This document shows, piece by piece, positions 17,106-26,487 of a stretch of 64,000 nt of DNA (its first letter is position 1; the number at the start of each line of letters is the position of its first letter). Both the position numbers and the translations under genes were made by a program. The notes under the pieces were generated by a model. That model had not been told where the DNA came from, made no database searches, and saw only the letters and a list, made by a program, of their open reading frames with translations. Where the stretch lies: NCBI RefSeq assembly GCF_900231165.1, contig NZ_LT960614.1, forward strand, positions 3,597,501 to 3,661,500, given 5' to 3'. The stretch is from Hartmannibacter diazotrophicus. GTDB lineage: Bacteria; Pseudomonadota; Alphaproteobacteria; Rhizobiales; Pleomorphomonadaceae.

Positions 17106-18098
17106 ATGTCTTTTCATTCCAGAGTTTTCGGTGCCTTCGCCCTGCTTGCCGCCTTCGCCGCGCCAGCCTGCGCCCAGACCGTTCCGCAAAGCGACCTGAT
17201 GAGCCGCAATGTCACCGTGATGGTCTTCTCCGACGATGCCGACGAGGACACCATCCCGCGCGACAACCGCATCTTCAACCGCGTCATCGCCCGCATCCAG
17301 GAATCGCTCAACCTGCGCGGCTTCCAGGTGTTTGACGAGACCGCAGTCACCATGGGCTATACCGAGGCCCACCGGATCCGGCGCACCGACGCGGAATTCC
17401 TCGAGATCGCCCGCTCGGCGACGCCGAAGATCAACGTCGCGGTGATCTTCCAGATCTATGCCTCCGTCATCAAGGGCGACTACGCCCCCCTCGCCCGCCC
17501 CAAGGTCCGCATCGCCGGCCGCATGCTCAACGTCCAGAGCGGCCAGTTCATCGGTTCCTTCGAGGTGAAGGAATTCCCGCTGCAGCCCCTGCCCCGCTCC
17601 TGCGAGGACCGCGACTGCCTGCTTGAGAACATCGGCGACTATGCCGGCGATCTCGGCAATGCCCTTGCCGAAACGCTGGCCGACAAGCTGGCCGGTTTCG
17701 TCATCCCCAGTTCGCCCGCGATTGTCGGAGACGCCGGCGGCGCGCCCTTTGCCGACAACTCCGGCCCGGCCCTGCAGGTCGCTCCCGCCCAGCCGGCCAC
17801 CGCCAACACCGCCGGCAACGGCTGCGTGGGCATGCCCGACACCTTCATCATCCGCTTCAAGGAATTCGAGGACGCCCAGATCAACCAGTTCGAATCCCTG
17901 CTGGCGTCCTTCGGCTGCTACACGCATCATGCAACGATCCGCAGCATGCGGGGGCTCGTCGAGTTCACCTACGACACCTCCTCGGGCGATGCCCGCCTGT
18001 CGCGGAACCTTCGCCTGCTGCTCGACTACGCCAACACCAAGGGCACCGTCTCGCAGACCGGCAACGTGTTCGAGGTCACGCAGGTCCGGACCCGCTGA
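17106..18098 (+). CDS. Exported CsgG-like/unknown protein
   Basis: A 330-residue protein starting at ATG 17106, with AGGGGG 5-6 bp upstream. Signal peptide residues 1-23 (cut after ACAQ). Residues ~30-190 read like the nucleotide-binding-like fold shared by CsgG, FlgT and TolB-N periplasmic proteins: NVTVMVFSDD, NRIFNRVIARIQESLNLRGF, INVAVIFQIYASV, RIAGRMLNVQSGQFIGSFE, and NALAETLADKLAGFV. A Pro/Ala linker (~215-245) precedes a C-terminal domain of ~90 residues (FIIRFKEFEDAQINQFESLL) of unknown type. The fold assignment is inference from pattern. It lies between an OmpA-like gene and three unknown genes. Confidence 0.72.
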   Translation: MSFHSRVFGAFALLAAFAAPACAQTVPQSDLMSRNVTVMVFSDDADEDTIPRDNRIFNRVIARIQESLNLRGFQVFDETAVTMGYTEAHRIRRTDAEFLEIARSATPKINVAVIFQIYASVIKGDYAPLARPKVRIAGRMLNVQSGQFIGSFEVKEFPLQPLPRSCEDRDCLLENIGDYAGDLGNALAETLADKLAGFVIPSSPAIVGDAGGAPFADNSGPALQVAPAQPATANTAGNGCVGMPDTFIIRFKEFEDAQINQFESLLASFGCYTHHATIRSMRGLVEFTYDTSSGDARLSRNLRLLLDYANTKGTVSQTGNVFEVTQVRTR

Positions 18099-18163
18099 CA
18101 AGTCCGGCGGCGGGAGCAGGATCCCACCGCCGCCTCATACTCGACGAGACCAAGCCGAGCGCC

Positions 18164-19579
18164 ATGCAGTCCCTCTCCCACCAGATCGACGAGCAGACCA
18201 AGACCGACGTGGTCGACATCGCCGATCTGCGCCGGCTGACGGAGGGACAAACGCTCAGGCTCGTTCAGGCACTCGCCGGCACCGCTGCCGGCCGCCACGA
18301 CGGGGCCTGCCTCGTCGCCGCCCACGCGCTGCACATGCTGGCGCTCGTCGGGCCGGAGACTGCCGCGGACCGGGGCGATTTCCTGGTGGAATGCTGCCTC
18401 GACCCGCGGGTTTCGGGACGGAGCGCTCTCACGTCGCGCCTCTCCGGGCTGATGCGGGAGAATGAAACGGACGGCGCCGACACGGCGAGCTTCGCCCTGC
18501 CGGGTCTGGCCTTCCGCCTCACCTCCCGGCAGATCGCCGAGGCTCTGGCTTTCGTGCATTTCCTGCTGGTCGCCGACGGGCTTCAGTTCTTCGCCGACGT
18601 GAAGACGGCCCTCGACGAGATCGAAACCGGGGAAAGCAGACTGGAAACATCCGTGCAGACGATGACCCGGGCGCTTGGCCGCGTCGTCTACGCCTACCGG
18701 ATGGCGCATTTTCCCGAACAGGACCTGATGCGGCGCAACGGTGCCCTTGCCGCCTATGTCCTCACGCAGGAAGGCGGCGAGAAGGGATTTTCCCGCGCCA
18801 GCGATGCCGTCATTCTCGGCGCCTGGCTGCATCTGGTGGACAACGGCGAGCGCACCCTGTTCGAGACGGTCGCACGGCGCTGCCTCCAGCTGGAGCGGGC
18901 CATACGCGAACGCAGGACACGTTCGCGCGTCCATGCCGACCAGGCTCTCGACGTCATCGGCGACCTTGCCGACGGCGACGGGCTTTCCACAGGTCCCGAC
19001 GAGACGGATCTCGGTCCGGCCGGCTGGATCGCCGAGATTCCGGACAGCCCCAAGGTGTTGACCGGACCGGAGCGGGACCTTTTGACGGGCATCCTGTCGC
19101 TTGCCCCGCTGCATCGGGACAGGACGCTGACGGTGCTGCGGTCGCAGGTCTTCAGCAGCTTCCAGGACCGGCTTGCGCGGCAACTCGGCCAGCAGCCGGG
19201 CAAGGCGCCGAAGAGCTTGCAGCCCGACCGCGACTACGCGGCCCAGCTTGCCGCGAGCAACGCTGTGCTCGGCCACCTCGTCAACGTCGCGGTCCTGCTC
19301 GTGGAAGCCTCGAACGGGCCGGACGGCGAAAGCGGCGTCAGCCTGCCGAAGCGCCAGCGGATCCGCCGCGAAGGCTTCGACGCGCCGCTGGACGAGATCG
19401 CGGCGGCCCTCGCGCCCAGCCGTTCGGCGATCGCCCAGGTGATCGGCGAACTGCGCCATTTCAACGAGACGGCGAGCGCCCATTGCGGCCGCCACGCCGA
19501 GGACCTGCCCATCTTTACCGAGGCCTTCCACCGCCTCTTCAGCGTTTTGGAGAAGACCGATGACCTCCACTGCCTTTGA
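18164..19579 (+). CDS. Large cytoplasmic alpha-helical protein, unknown function
   Basis: A 471-residue protein with no signal peptide or membrane helix and a strongly alpha-helical, Leu/Ala/Arg-rich composition throughout. I recognise no catalytic motif. The last 20 bp overlap the start of the next gene in another frame, which points to coupled translation. It lies within the plus-strand envelope set, so it may be the cytoplasmic part of that system, perhaps with the single-helix membrane protein encoded at 20136. This is inference from position only. Confidence 0.68.
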   Translation: MQSLSHQIDEQTKTDVVDIADLRRLTEGQTLRLVQALAGTAAGRHDGACLVAAHALHMLALVGPETAADRGDFLVECCLDPRVSGRSALTSRLSGLMRENETDGADTASFALPGLAFRLTSRQIAEALAFVHFLLVADGLQFFADVKTALDEIETGESRLETSVQTMTRALGRVVYAYRMAHFPEQDLMRRNGALAAYVLTQEGGEKGFSRASDAVILGAWLHLVDNGERTLFETVARRCLQLERAIRERRTRSRVHADQALDVIGDLADGDGLSTGPDETDLGPAGWIAEIPDSPKVLTGPERDLLTGILSLAPLHRDRTLTVLRSQVFSSFQDRLARQLGQQPGKAPKSLQPDRDYAAQLAASNAVLGHLVNVAVLLVEASNGPDGESGVSLPKRQRIRREGFDAPLDEIAAALAPSRSAIAQVIGELRHFNETASAHCGRHAEDLPIFTEAFHRLFSVLEKTDDLHCL

Positions 19580-20132
19580 GGCCGACTACGAACTCATCGC
19601 CGATATCGAGGCGGGCCTGATCGCGAACGTCGCCAACACCGAGCGCACCGTCCGCCGCTTCGAGGAGCGGATCGGCGCATCGGTCCGCGCGCCCGTCGAT
19701 CACGCCGCCCTCTGGCGTCATGCCCGGCGCCGGCCGGGTGACCCGGTCGACTTTGCCGCCATGCGGATGATACGCACCGACCCGGCCGCCCGGACCGCCC
19801 TTGCCCGCATGATGGCCGCGCAGTCGATCGCCTGCTCGCAGATGGCCTTTGCGGCCGCCGATTCCGGAGCGACCGCGCGGCAGATCGGCGACTATGGCTT
19901 CAGCCTCGAAGCCGACCCCGACAGCGGCCTCACCGCCCTCGTGATCGCACTGAACGATGCGGCCCGCGTTCCCCACGTCCTGCGCGCCGAAACCGGCGAA
20001 CAGTCGCTGGTGCTGCCGCTGCCCGAACCGCAGGACGGGCTGATCGAGATGTATTTCGCCCACGACAATCCCGATCAGGCCGACATCATCGGTATCCTGG
20101 CCGAGCCGACCGCCCTGATCGCCCTGGAGTAG
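19560..20132 (+). CDS. Unknown cytoplasmic protein
   Basis: A 190-residue acidic protein. The N-terminal half (~1-100) is helical, with ERTVRRFEERIG and DPAARTALARMMAAQ. The C-terminal half is beta-rich (LTALVIALND; QSLVLPLPEPQDGLIEMYF). It starts inside the 3' end of the preceding gene (20-bp overlap) and ends 3 bp before the next start, so all three are translated together. No family is recognised. Confidence 0.68.
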   Translation: MTSTAFEADYELIADIEAGLIANVANTERTVRRFEERIGASVRAPVDHAALWRHARRRPGDPVDFAAMRMIRTDPAARTALARMMAAQSIACSQMAFAAADSGATARQIGDYGFSLEADPDSGLTALVIALNDAARVPHVLRAETGEQSLVLPLPEPQDGLIEMYFAHDNPDQADIIGILAEPTALIALE

Positions 20133-20135
20133 GAG

Positions 20136-21572
20136 ATGCGCTCGTCGCAGGCCTTCCCCGCGCGCATCTTCATTCCAACGCCCGCCGGAACGGTCGAAAT
20201 CCTGTCGATCACCAGACGGCAGGCGGGCGGGCACGCCCGCTCTGTGGTCCTGCGCGACCAGTCCTTCGAGCCGCTCAGGATGTCTGGCTCCTATCGCGCC
20301 TTCACCTCCGACGCCGGACCGCTCGCGCTTGCCGATCCCGACCAGCAGGCGGCGATGTATATCCTCCAGCTGACCCACGACATCGACAGCGGCGACAGCT
20401 GGAACCTGCCCGTATTGCTGGCCCATCTCCTGCGCGAGAACCACGACTCTCTTGCCGATGTCTTGGCGTCGGTCGGCAAGACGGACGATATGCCTCTCCT
20501 GTTCGCGACCGGCTCGCTCGCCTTCGATCCGGGCCGGCCACTCGCCGACCAGACGTTCCGGGCCGAGACCTACGCGCTTGAAAACAAGATGGCCGCGATC
20601 CTCTCTGTCATCGAGAAATCCGGACAACCGGCCTTTGTGCTCCTGCCCGCAAGCGCCCCGGAGAGCGAACTCGCCGGGGCGGAAAGGCTGTTGACGGGAT
20701 CGCCTGCGAGGGATCGCATCCGCTACCATCGCTGCCGCAATGTCGGCGACGCCCTCGCGGCCCTCCGCGCGTCCGCCTCCACCCATGGCAATGACACGAA
20801 AGCCAGCAAAGGCTCAGCCGACACAGCTACGCGGAGCCCAGCAGGACAGCAATCTCCTGCCACCGCGACGAAGGCCGGCTCCAAGGCCAGCCCCTCATCC
20901 TCCGTCTGGAAAAAGCGGTCCGTCCTTGCCGGGTTGGTTCTCGTTCTCATGGCGGCCGGCGGGTTTGCCGCCCTTCAGGCCAGCTGGTTTGGAGAACCGG
21001 CGGGTGAAGACGTCGCGCAGGAGGCAACTTCCGAGCCTCTTCCTGCCAGTCGGCCACCGGACCCGTTGCCCGAGCCGGCAAACGCCACAGCGGATGAGAC
21101 CGCGGCAGACGAGACCGCATCGGACGCAAGCGCGCCGGGCTCAAACGCATCCCCCAGCACGGCGCCGGACGCCTCGCCTGCTCCAACTCTGCCGGAAGGC
21201 TTTGCCATCGCCGCGCTCATGGCGCCCGAAGGCGCCAGTTGTTTCGCCCTGATGACGTCGGCAATCGCTGCACGGCATCAACCGTTGACGGTGACGACAA
21301 CGGAGGCCGGCAGCGAGGTGACGCTGCCACCCGGCGCGTGTGGCGTTGCCTTGTCGATGAAGCCGGACTGGCAGATCGAGCTTTCAGGCGCGATGAAGGC
21401 GGATTTGATGAACATCGGCACGCGAACGGTCACTGCCCAAGGCGGGCCTGCGCTCGTCATCCAAGGCTACGCTCGCGCGTCCGTTGTCCTCGGAGACCGC
21501 CGCATATCGATTGCCGTCATTCGCCTTGCGGGCAATGGCAGCCATCCCGCCGTGCAACTCGACTGGCTCTGA
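20136..21572 (+). CDS. Single-pass membrane protein of unknown function
   Basis: A 478-residue protein whose ATG has GGAG directly upstream. Residues ~1-215 are cytoplasmic. Within them the stretch ~125-215 (TGSLAF, KMAAILSVIE, FVLLPASAPESEL, then a V..AL ending) follows the order of strands and helices in the Lon protease proteolytic domain, but I see no Ser-Lys dyad; this is weak inference. One membrane helix lies at ~268-290 (SVLAGLVLVLMAAGGFAAL). A low-complexity Ala/Asp/Thr/Pro spacer (~300-355) leads to a periplasmic domain with two Cys (ASCFAL; GACGVAL). It closes the plus-strand set. The membrane-spanning layout suits a link between the cytoplasmic partners and the envelope. Confidence 0.72.
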   Translation: MRSSQAFPARIFIPTPAGTVEILSITRRQAGGHARSVVLRDQSFEPLRMSGSYRAFTSDAGPLALADPDQQAAMYILQLTHDIDSGDSWNLPVLLAHLLRENHDSLADVLASVGKTDDMPLLFATGSLAFDPGRPLADQTFRAETYALENKMAAILSVIEKSGQPAFVLLPASAPESELAGAERLLTGSPARDRIRYHRCRNVGDALAALRASASTHGNDTKASKGSADTATRSPAGQQSPATATKAGSKASPSSSVWKKRSVLAGLVLVLMAAGGFAALQASWFGEPAGEDVAQEATSEPLPASRPPDPLPEPANATADETAADETASDASAPGSNASPSTAPDASPAPTLPEGFAIAALMAPEGASCFALMTSAIAARHQPLTVTTTEAGSEVTLPPGACGVALSMKPDWQIELSGAMKADLMNIGTRTVTAQGGPALVIQGYARASVVLGDRRISIAVIRLAGNGSHPAVQLDWL

Positions 21573-21622
21573 CCAGACCTAAACGCAAGGCGTATGGCCC
21601 GCAGAAGCCGCCGCCACACCGC

Positions 21623-21823
21623 TCAGTGACGCGGAGAGGTGTAGATCCGCTTCGCCACCAGAAACGCCAGCGGCATGGCGAGAAGAAATCCTGCTCCTGC
21701 CACCAGGGGGATGAGCCTCATCCCGTCCGCGTAGAGCGAGGGCACCGTCACGATGACAGTCACGAAGGAACCGGCAAGCGTGACACCAAGCATGATCCAG
21801 ATGAGCACTGCGACCTTCAGCAT
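21623..21823 (-). CDS. Small two-helix membrane protein under an FNR/FixK box
   Basis: A predicted 66-residue protein. Helices lie at residues ~3-27 (MLKVAVLIWIMLGVTLAGS start) and ~37-58, with a short basic tail. The ATG at 21823 has GGAG 7-8 bp upstream; longer forms have none. A perfect anaerobox centred about 60 bp upstream of the start codon implies control by FNR/FixK-type regulators under low oxygen. Function is unknown. Small proteins of this size can be accessory subunits of terminal oxidases, but no oxidase genes are nearby. Confidence 0.72.
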   Translation of the reverse strand: MLKVAVLIWIMLGVTLAGSFVTVIVTVPSLYADGMRLIPLVAGAGFLLAMPLAFLVAKRIYTSPRH

Positions 21824-21875
21824 ATTCGTAACTCCTTCAATAAGGAGACGATAGGCCCGCCCGGCAGGCTCACGA

Positions 21876-21889
21876 TTGATCTGCATCAA
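21876..21889 (-). promoter_or_regulatory. FNR/FixK anaerobox
   Basis: TTGATCTGCATCAA is a perfect match to the TTGAT-N4-ATCAA consensus. If its centre sits 41.5 bp upstream of transcription, RNA would start near 21841. That leaves an 18-nt leader holding the GGAG ribosome-binding site of the small membrane protein at 21823. Confidence 0.85.
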
Positions 21890-22054
21890 TGCAACCGCAT
21901 TTGGTAAGCAATCGATTCACCGGAATTCGGTCTTTTCATCCGGTTTTCATGATCCGGCTAATCGAAAGTCTCGAAATTCTTGATCAGAATCGACAACAAT
22001 TGCCAAGGACAAAGTCTAGTCCGGCATCCGCCCACCGCTCATGGCGCGAGTCGA

Positions 22055-22531
22055 TCAGGATTGGTATTGGGGCAGCAGGGTACGATTGAACGTGGAGAGG
22101 AATTGCACGGTTTGGCGCATCTGCCGCGCGTGCAATCCGATCTGCTGGAAGCGCGTTGCCAGCGGCACCGCCGAGCGATCGGCGGCGAGATCGTCGGCAA
22201 GGCTGCTGCAGTTCTCCACGATGGCATCGAGCGGTTTGCTCAACCCGGCGCGGATCGTTGATCCCACCTCGCCGGGTATCCCGTCGCCGGCAAGCCCGTC
22301 GATCGCGTTCGGATCGCTCAGGACCAGACGGATCATCCCGTCGAGGAGCGTGGCTGCAGCCCACACGTGCTCGGTATCGGACTTGAGCTCGACGCGCCCG
22401 GCGTCAACGCAGGCAACATCGATGGCGGCCAGCAGCCGCAGCATCACCTGGGATTGCGCGGCAAGAACGCCCCATTCGATCCGGCTGCCGGTCACCCAAT
22501 CCGAGAAAGGTCCGTAATGCGAACGATCCAT
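22055..22531 (-). CDS. Unknown cytoplasmic helical protein
   Basis: A predicted 158-residue alpha-helical protein (VMLRLLAAIDVACVDAGRVEL; TRFQQIGLHARQMRQTVQFL). It has no signal peptide, no membrane helix and no motif I recognise. The four-helix-like periodicity resembles phasin or chemotaxis-linker type proteins, but this is not strong enough to name. It stands alone on the minus strand, with 165 bp of promoter space on the FNR-box side and 400 bp behind its start. Confidence 0.6.
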   Translation of the reverse strand: MDRSHYGPFSDWVTGSRIEWGVLAAQSQVMLRLLAAIDVACVDAGRVELKSDTEHVWAAATLLDGMIRLVLSDPNAIDGLAGDGIPGEVGSTIRAGLSKPLDAIVENCSSLADDLAADRSAVPLATRFQQIGLHARQMRQTVQFLSTFNRTLLPQYQS

Positions 22532-22931
22532 GGTCGCACCTGCCCTGCCTGTGGTTCTCGCCGTCGCATGAACGAATATTCCTTCATCATGCGCACTCTC
22601 GACCCAGGACGCAATTCAATCTCCAACAGTTGTCGTGGACGGTCGACAAATCAAGGTTGATCGGCATAAGTCAGAACCCCGCGGACGCATATGACCACGA
22701 CGTGGTCTTGAGCCGGTCCGGCAAGGACATGCTCTCGCGGCTCGCGGGTGCGCGCCGCTTGTCCGCCCGGGCTTGCACAGGACGGAAGTCTGGAGCATTT
22801 CCGTGACACCGGGAAAAACGAAAATGCTCTAGGCTGGCAGCGACCTGCCGGACAGGCAATCAACGCGAACTCCCGTCACCCGCCCGTTCTCCAAAACCCT
22901 GCCAGTCACCAAGAACAATGAGGTCCCGCCA
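22532..22931. other. Intergenic interval with a palindromic repeat
   Basis: No gene seen in 400 bp between divergent genes. It contains the imperfect palindrome described separately at 22793-22829 and must hold the promoters of both neighbours. Confidence 0.45.
22793..22829. repeat. Rhizobial-type intergenic palindrome
   Basis: Arms GAGCATTT / AAATGCTC with a further partly complementary inner region (TCCGTGACACCGGGAA). The general form resembles short palindromic repeats scattered between genes of Rhizobiaceae. Only one clear copy was seen in the window. Confidence 0.5.
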
Positions 22932-23927
22932 ATGCGCAAGATCAGATGGGGTGTTCTGTCCACCGCCAAGATCGGCCGCGAACTCGTCATTCCCGCCATC
23001 ATGAACGCGGCCAACGCCGAACTCGTAGCCATCGCCTCGCGCGATGAGGCAAGGGCCAAGGCGCTCGCCGACAGCCTTGGCGTCGCGAAAGCCTATGGTT
23101 CCTACGAGGCGATGCTCGCCGATCCCGAGATCGACGCCATCTACAACCCGCTTCCCAATCACCTGCATGTAGACCTCACGCTCGCCGCCGCCCGCGCCGG
23201 CAAGCATGTGTTGTGCGAAAAGCCGATCGGCATGGACTTGAAGGATGCCGAGCGCCTGCGCGAGTCGCCGAAAAACGTCTTCGTCATGGAAGCCTTCATG
23301 ATCCGCTTCCATCCGCAGTGGCAGAGGGTCCGGGACATCGTTGCGAGCGGCGACCTCGGCGAAGTGCGGGCCGTCCAGACCTTCTTTTCCTATTTCAACG
23401 ACGATCCTTCCAACGTCCGCAACATGGCCGACATCGGCGGCGGCGGCATTCTGGATATCGGCTGCTACGCGATCACCAGCGCCCGGATGGCCTTCGGCTC
23501 CGATCCGAAGCGGGTCGTCTCGCTGATCGACCGCGATCCGGCCTTCGGCACCGACCGGCTTGCGAGCGCGCTCATCGACTTCGGCGATGGCAAGCGCTGC
23601 GACTTCACCGTCTCCACCCAGCTCGTCCCCTTCCAGCGCGTCCATATCATGGGCACGAGAAAGCGCCTGACGGTGCTCATTCCCTTCAATCAGCCGACGA
23701 CCGACGCAATCTTGCAGCTTTCGCAGGGCGCGCGCGGCGACACCGATCTGGAAACGATCGTCATCGACGGCTGCGACCAGTATCAGCGCGAGGTCGAGGC
23801 CTTCTCCGAGGCCATCGCGACCGGCACGCCGCTGCCCTACGGGATTGAGGATGCACTGGTGAACATGGCGACCCTCGACGCCATCTTCGAAAGCGAAAGG
23901 ACAAACGGCTGGGTCAGCCTCGGCTGA
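22932..23927 (+). CDS. Gfo/Idh/MocA-family NAD(P)-dependent oxidoreductase
   Basis: A 331-residue cytoplasmic dehydrogenase. The N-terminal Rossmann domain begins RWGVLSTAKIGRELVIPAI. The family motif HVLCEKPIG lies near residue 93, and the C-terminal alpha/beta domain includes GGGGILDIGCYAI near 178. This follows the layout of sugar or trans-dihydrodiol dehydrogenases: Lys of EKP binds cofactor, and the DIGCY region lines the active site. The start has GAGGT 6-7 bp upstream. It converges on modC with 7 bp between stop codons. No sugar genes are adjacent; substrate is unknown. Confidence 0.88.
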   Translation: MRKIRWGVLSTAKIGRELVIPAIMNAANAELVAIASRDEARAKALADSLGVAKAYGSYEAMLADPEIDAIYNPLPNHLHVDLTLAAARAGKHVLCEKPIGMDLKDAERLRESPKNVFVMEAFMIRFHPQWQRVRDIVASGDLGEVRAVQTFFSYFNDDPSNVRNMADIGGGGILDIGCYAITSARMAFGSDPKRVVSLIDRDPAFGTDRLASALIDFGDGKRCDFTVSTQLVPFQRVHIMGTRKRLTVLIPFNQPTTDAILQLSQGARGDTDLETIVIDGCDQYQREVEAFSEAIATGTPLPYGIEDALVNMATLDAIFESERTNGWVSLG

Positions 23928-23934
23928 CATTGTC

Positions 23935-25020
23935 TCAGGAGGGCGCCAGCGCGACGCCCTTCACCTGCGCGTGGACGGTCATCCCTTCCGCAAAGCCCAG
24001 CCGCTGCCATGAGCGGCGGGTGACGCGGGCGAGAATACGTGCGCCCTCTCCGTCCTCGCCAAGTCCGAGCACGGCGACGACCTCGTTGTCGCCCGCCGGC
24101 GTGACCGACAGGATCCGCACCTGCATCACGTTTAGGATCGTGCTTTCCGTTGGCCGCTGCCGGGCAAGGGAAACGTCGCCCGCCGCGATCCTGAGACGCC
24201 GGGTCTGGCCGACGAGGTCGGCCGGCGCCGGCATCAGGAAGCGTCCGCCAGCGACCGAAAGCGTTGCGAGCCCGTCGGTCGCCTCATGCGACGTGATCTT
24301 CGCTTCAAGGGTGACGGCCGCATCGCGCCGAAGCGCCAGCGGCAGGGCCGGATCGCGCTGCAACGCGTCATAGGGACCGGCCGCGACCACCCGCCCCTTG
24401 TCCATCAGAACGAGATGGTCGGCGAGCCGCTCGACTTCCGAAATATCGTGGCTGACGTAGAGCGCGGGAATCCCGAGCCGGCCGTGCAGCCGCTCAAGGA
24501 AGGGCAGGATCTCGTCCTTGGTCTGGCGGTCGAGCGCCGACAAGGGCTCGTCCATCAGCAGCAGGCGTGGCTCGGATAGAAGCGCCCGTCCGATCGCCAC
24601 GCGTTGGCGCTCGCCGCCGGAGAGCTTGTGCGTCGAGCGGTCGACGAGACGGGCAAGGCCGAGCAACTCCACCACATCGTCAAAACCGATCGACGCGGAC
24701 GCACGGGTTCCCTTCGTCTTCGGTGCGCCGTAGAGCAGGTTCCGCCGCACGGACAGATGTGGGAAAAGGCTTGCCTCCTGAAAAACATAGCCAATCGGGC
24801 GGCGATGGACCGGAAGGAACGTCTTGGCGTCCTGCCAGACATCGCCGTCGATGACACAGCGCCCCTCGCGCATGTGGTTGAGGCCGGCGATACAGCGCAG
24901 GACCGTGGTCTTGCCGCAGCCGGACGGCCCGAAGAGCGCCGTGATGCCCTGCCCCGGAACCTCGAAGGCAACGTCGAGCGAGAACTGGCCCTGAACGCCG
25001 GAAAAGCGCGCCTCGATCAT
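23935..25020 (-). CDS. modC: Molybdate ABC transporter ATPase ModC
   Basis: A 361-residue ATPase. Walker A GPSGCGKT is near residue 32, signature LSGGERQR near 130, and Walker [13 protein letters not shown] near 150. The C-terminal molybdate-binding TOBE domain (~285-355, [24 protein letters not shown]) is the mark of ModC. The ATG at 25020 overlaps the modB stop by 4 bp. It supplies energy for molybdate uptake by ModAB and is the last gene of modEABC. Confidence 0.95.
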   Translation of the reverse strand: MIEARFSGVQGQFSLDVAFEVPGQGITALFGPSGCGKTTVLRCIAGLNHMREGRCVIDGDVWQDAKTFLPVHRRPIGYVFQEASLFPHLSVRRNLLYGAPKTKGTRASASIGFDDVVELLGLARLVDRSTHKLSGGERQRVAIGRALLSEPRLLLMDEPLSALDRQTKDEILPFLERLHGRLGIPALYVSHDISEVERLADHLVLMDKGRVVAAGPYDALQRDPALPLALRRDAAVTLEAKITSHEATDGLATLSVAGGRFLMPAPADLVGQTRRLRIAAGDVSLARQRPTESTILNVMQVRILSVTPAGDNEVVAVLGLGEDGEGARILARVTRRSWQRLGFAEGMTVHAQVKGVALAPS

Positions 25021-25703
25021 GGTTCCGCCCTGACCTTGCGCTTTTCGATCAGCGTCACCGCCAGGATGACCACGAAGGCGAAGGCCGCCATGCCGCCGGC
25101 AAGCAGGCTCGCCTTGTCCCACTGCGAGGTCTCGACATAGTCGTAGATCGCAACGGACAGCACCTTGGTGCGGCCCGGGATGTTGCCGCCGATCATCAGG
25201 ACGATGCCGAACTCGCCGACCGTGTGAGCGAAGGTGAGCACGATGCCGGTGAGGAAGCCGGGACGGGCCAGCGGCAGCGCCACCGTCCAGAAAGCGCGCG
25301 CCGGCGAGGCACGAAGCGTCGCCGCCACTTCCAGCGGGCGCTCGCCCATCGCCTCGAAGGCGTTGCGGATCGGCTGCACCATGAAGGGCAGCGAATAAAT
25401 CACCGAGCCAATCACGAGACCCTCGAAGGTGAAGGCGAGCGTGCGCGCGCCCCAGAGGCCGGCGAGCCATCCGCCCGGGCCCTGCGGACCGAGGGCGACC
25501 AGCAGGTAGAAGCCGAGCACGGTCGGCGGCAGGACGAGCGGCATCGCGACGATGGTCGCGACCCCCTCCCTCCACCAGGCACGCGTACGCGCCAGCCACC
25601 AGGCGATCGGCGTGCCGACGAGCAGGAGGACCGCCGTCGTCATTCCGGCCAGCTGGATGGTCAGCCAGACGGCGATCCAGATGTCTTCCGGCAACCCATC
25701 CAT
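25017..25703 (-). CDS. modB: Molybdate ABC transporter permease ModB
   Basis: A 228-residue permease with five or six helices and the ModB-type EAA loop ([30 protein letters not shown], seen within residues ~115-145). An ATG at 25703 is preferred over the in-frame TTG just before it. It lies 5 bp after the modA stop and overlaps modC. It forms the homodimeric channel for molybdate (or tungstate). Confidence 0.95.
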   Translation of the reverse strand: MDGLPEDIWIAVWLTIQLAGMTTAVLLLVGTPIAWWLARTRAWWREGVATIVAMPLVLPPTVLGFYLLVALGPQGPGGWLAGLWGARTLAFTFEGLVIGSVIYSLPFMVQPIRNAFEAMGERPLEVAATLRASPARAFWTVALPLARPGFLTGIVLTFAHTVGEFGIVLMIGGNIPGRTKVLSVAIYDYVETSQWDKASLLAGGMAAFAFVVILAVTLIEKRKVRAEP

Positions 25704-25708
25704 CAAGA

Positions 25709-26473
25709 TCAGCTTCCCGCGTCGAAGCCGTAGCCGTATTTGGCGATGATCTCATGCGCCTTGGGTCCGCCGAGGAACGCCATAAAGGCCTTGGCCGCCT
25801 CGTTGTCGGCGCCCGTCTTCAGGAGCACGGCATCCTGGCGGATCGGCTTGTAGAGGTCTTGCGGAATGACCCAGCTCGACCCTTCGGTCTTTCCGGCAAG
25901 CTGCGACAGTGCCACGAAGCCGACTTCCGCATTGCCGGTGTCGACGAACTGATAGGCCTGCGAGATATTTGCCCCCTCGACGAGCTTCGGCTTCAGGCCA
26001 TCGTAGAGGCCGAGCGAGGTCATGGTCTCGATCGCTGCCGCGCCATAGGGCGCCGCGACCGGATTGCAGATCGAAAGCGCCGTGAAATCGGCCTTCTTCA
26101 GCGTCTCCGCGTCGACGACGCGCGAAGCATCCCTGGACCAGAGCACCAGTTTGCCGACCGCATAGGTGAAGCGGCTGCCGGCAACGCCGAGGCCGTCCGT
26201 CTCCACCTTTTCCGGACGCGCCTGATCGGCGGCAAGGAACACCTCGAACGGCGCGTCCTGCGTGATCTGGGTGTAGAGCTTGCCGGTCGAGCCGAAGCTC
26301 AGCACCGCGTCATCGCCGGTTGCCTCCTTGAAGGCGGCGGCGATCTCCTTGGCGGCATCGGTGAAATTGGCGGCAACGGCCACATGCACCTCGCCGGCGA
26401 AGGCCGAGGCGACGACGCCGGTGGAAAGGGCGCTTCCAAGCAACAGGACGGCAAGAACGCGGGAGGCACGCAT
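25709..26473 (-). CDS. modA: Periplasmic molybdate-binding protein ModA
   Basis: A 254-residue protein with a signal peptide (residues 1-26, cut after AFAG) and the ModA core. Oxyanion-contacting motifs are visible: [38 protein letters not shown], and Tyr/Asn-containing segments near the C-terminus ([13 protein letters not shown]). It starts 14 bp downstream of modE. It binds molybdate in the periplasm and delivers it to ModBC. Confidence 0.95.
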   Translation of the reverse strand: MRASRVLAVLLLGSALSTGVVASAFAGEVHVAVAANFTDAAKEIAAAFKEATGDDAVLSFGSTGKLYTQITQDAPFEVFLAADQARPEKVETDGLGVAGSRFTYAVGKLVLWSRDASRVVDAETLKKADFTALSICNPVAAPYGAAAIETMTSLGLYDGLKPKLVEGANISQAYQFVDTGNAEVGFVALSQLAGKTEGSSWVIPQDLYKPIRQDAVLLKTGADNEAAKAFMAFLGGPKAHEIIAKYGYGFDAGS

Positions 26474-26487
26474 GAGAGGTTCCTTTC

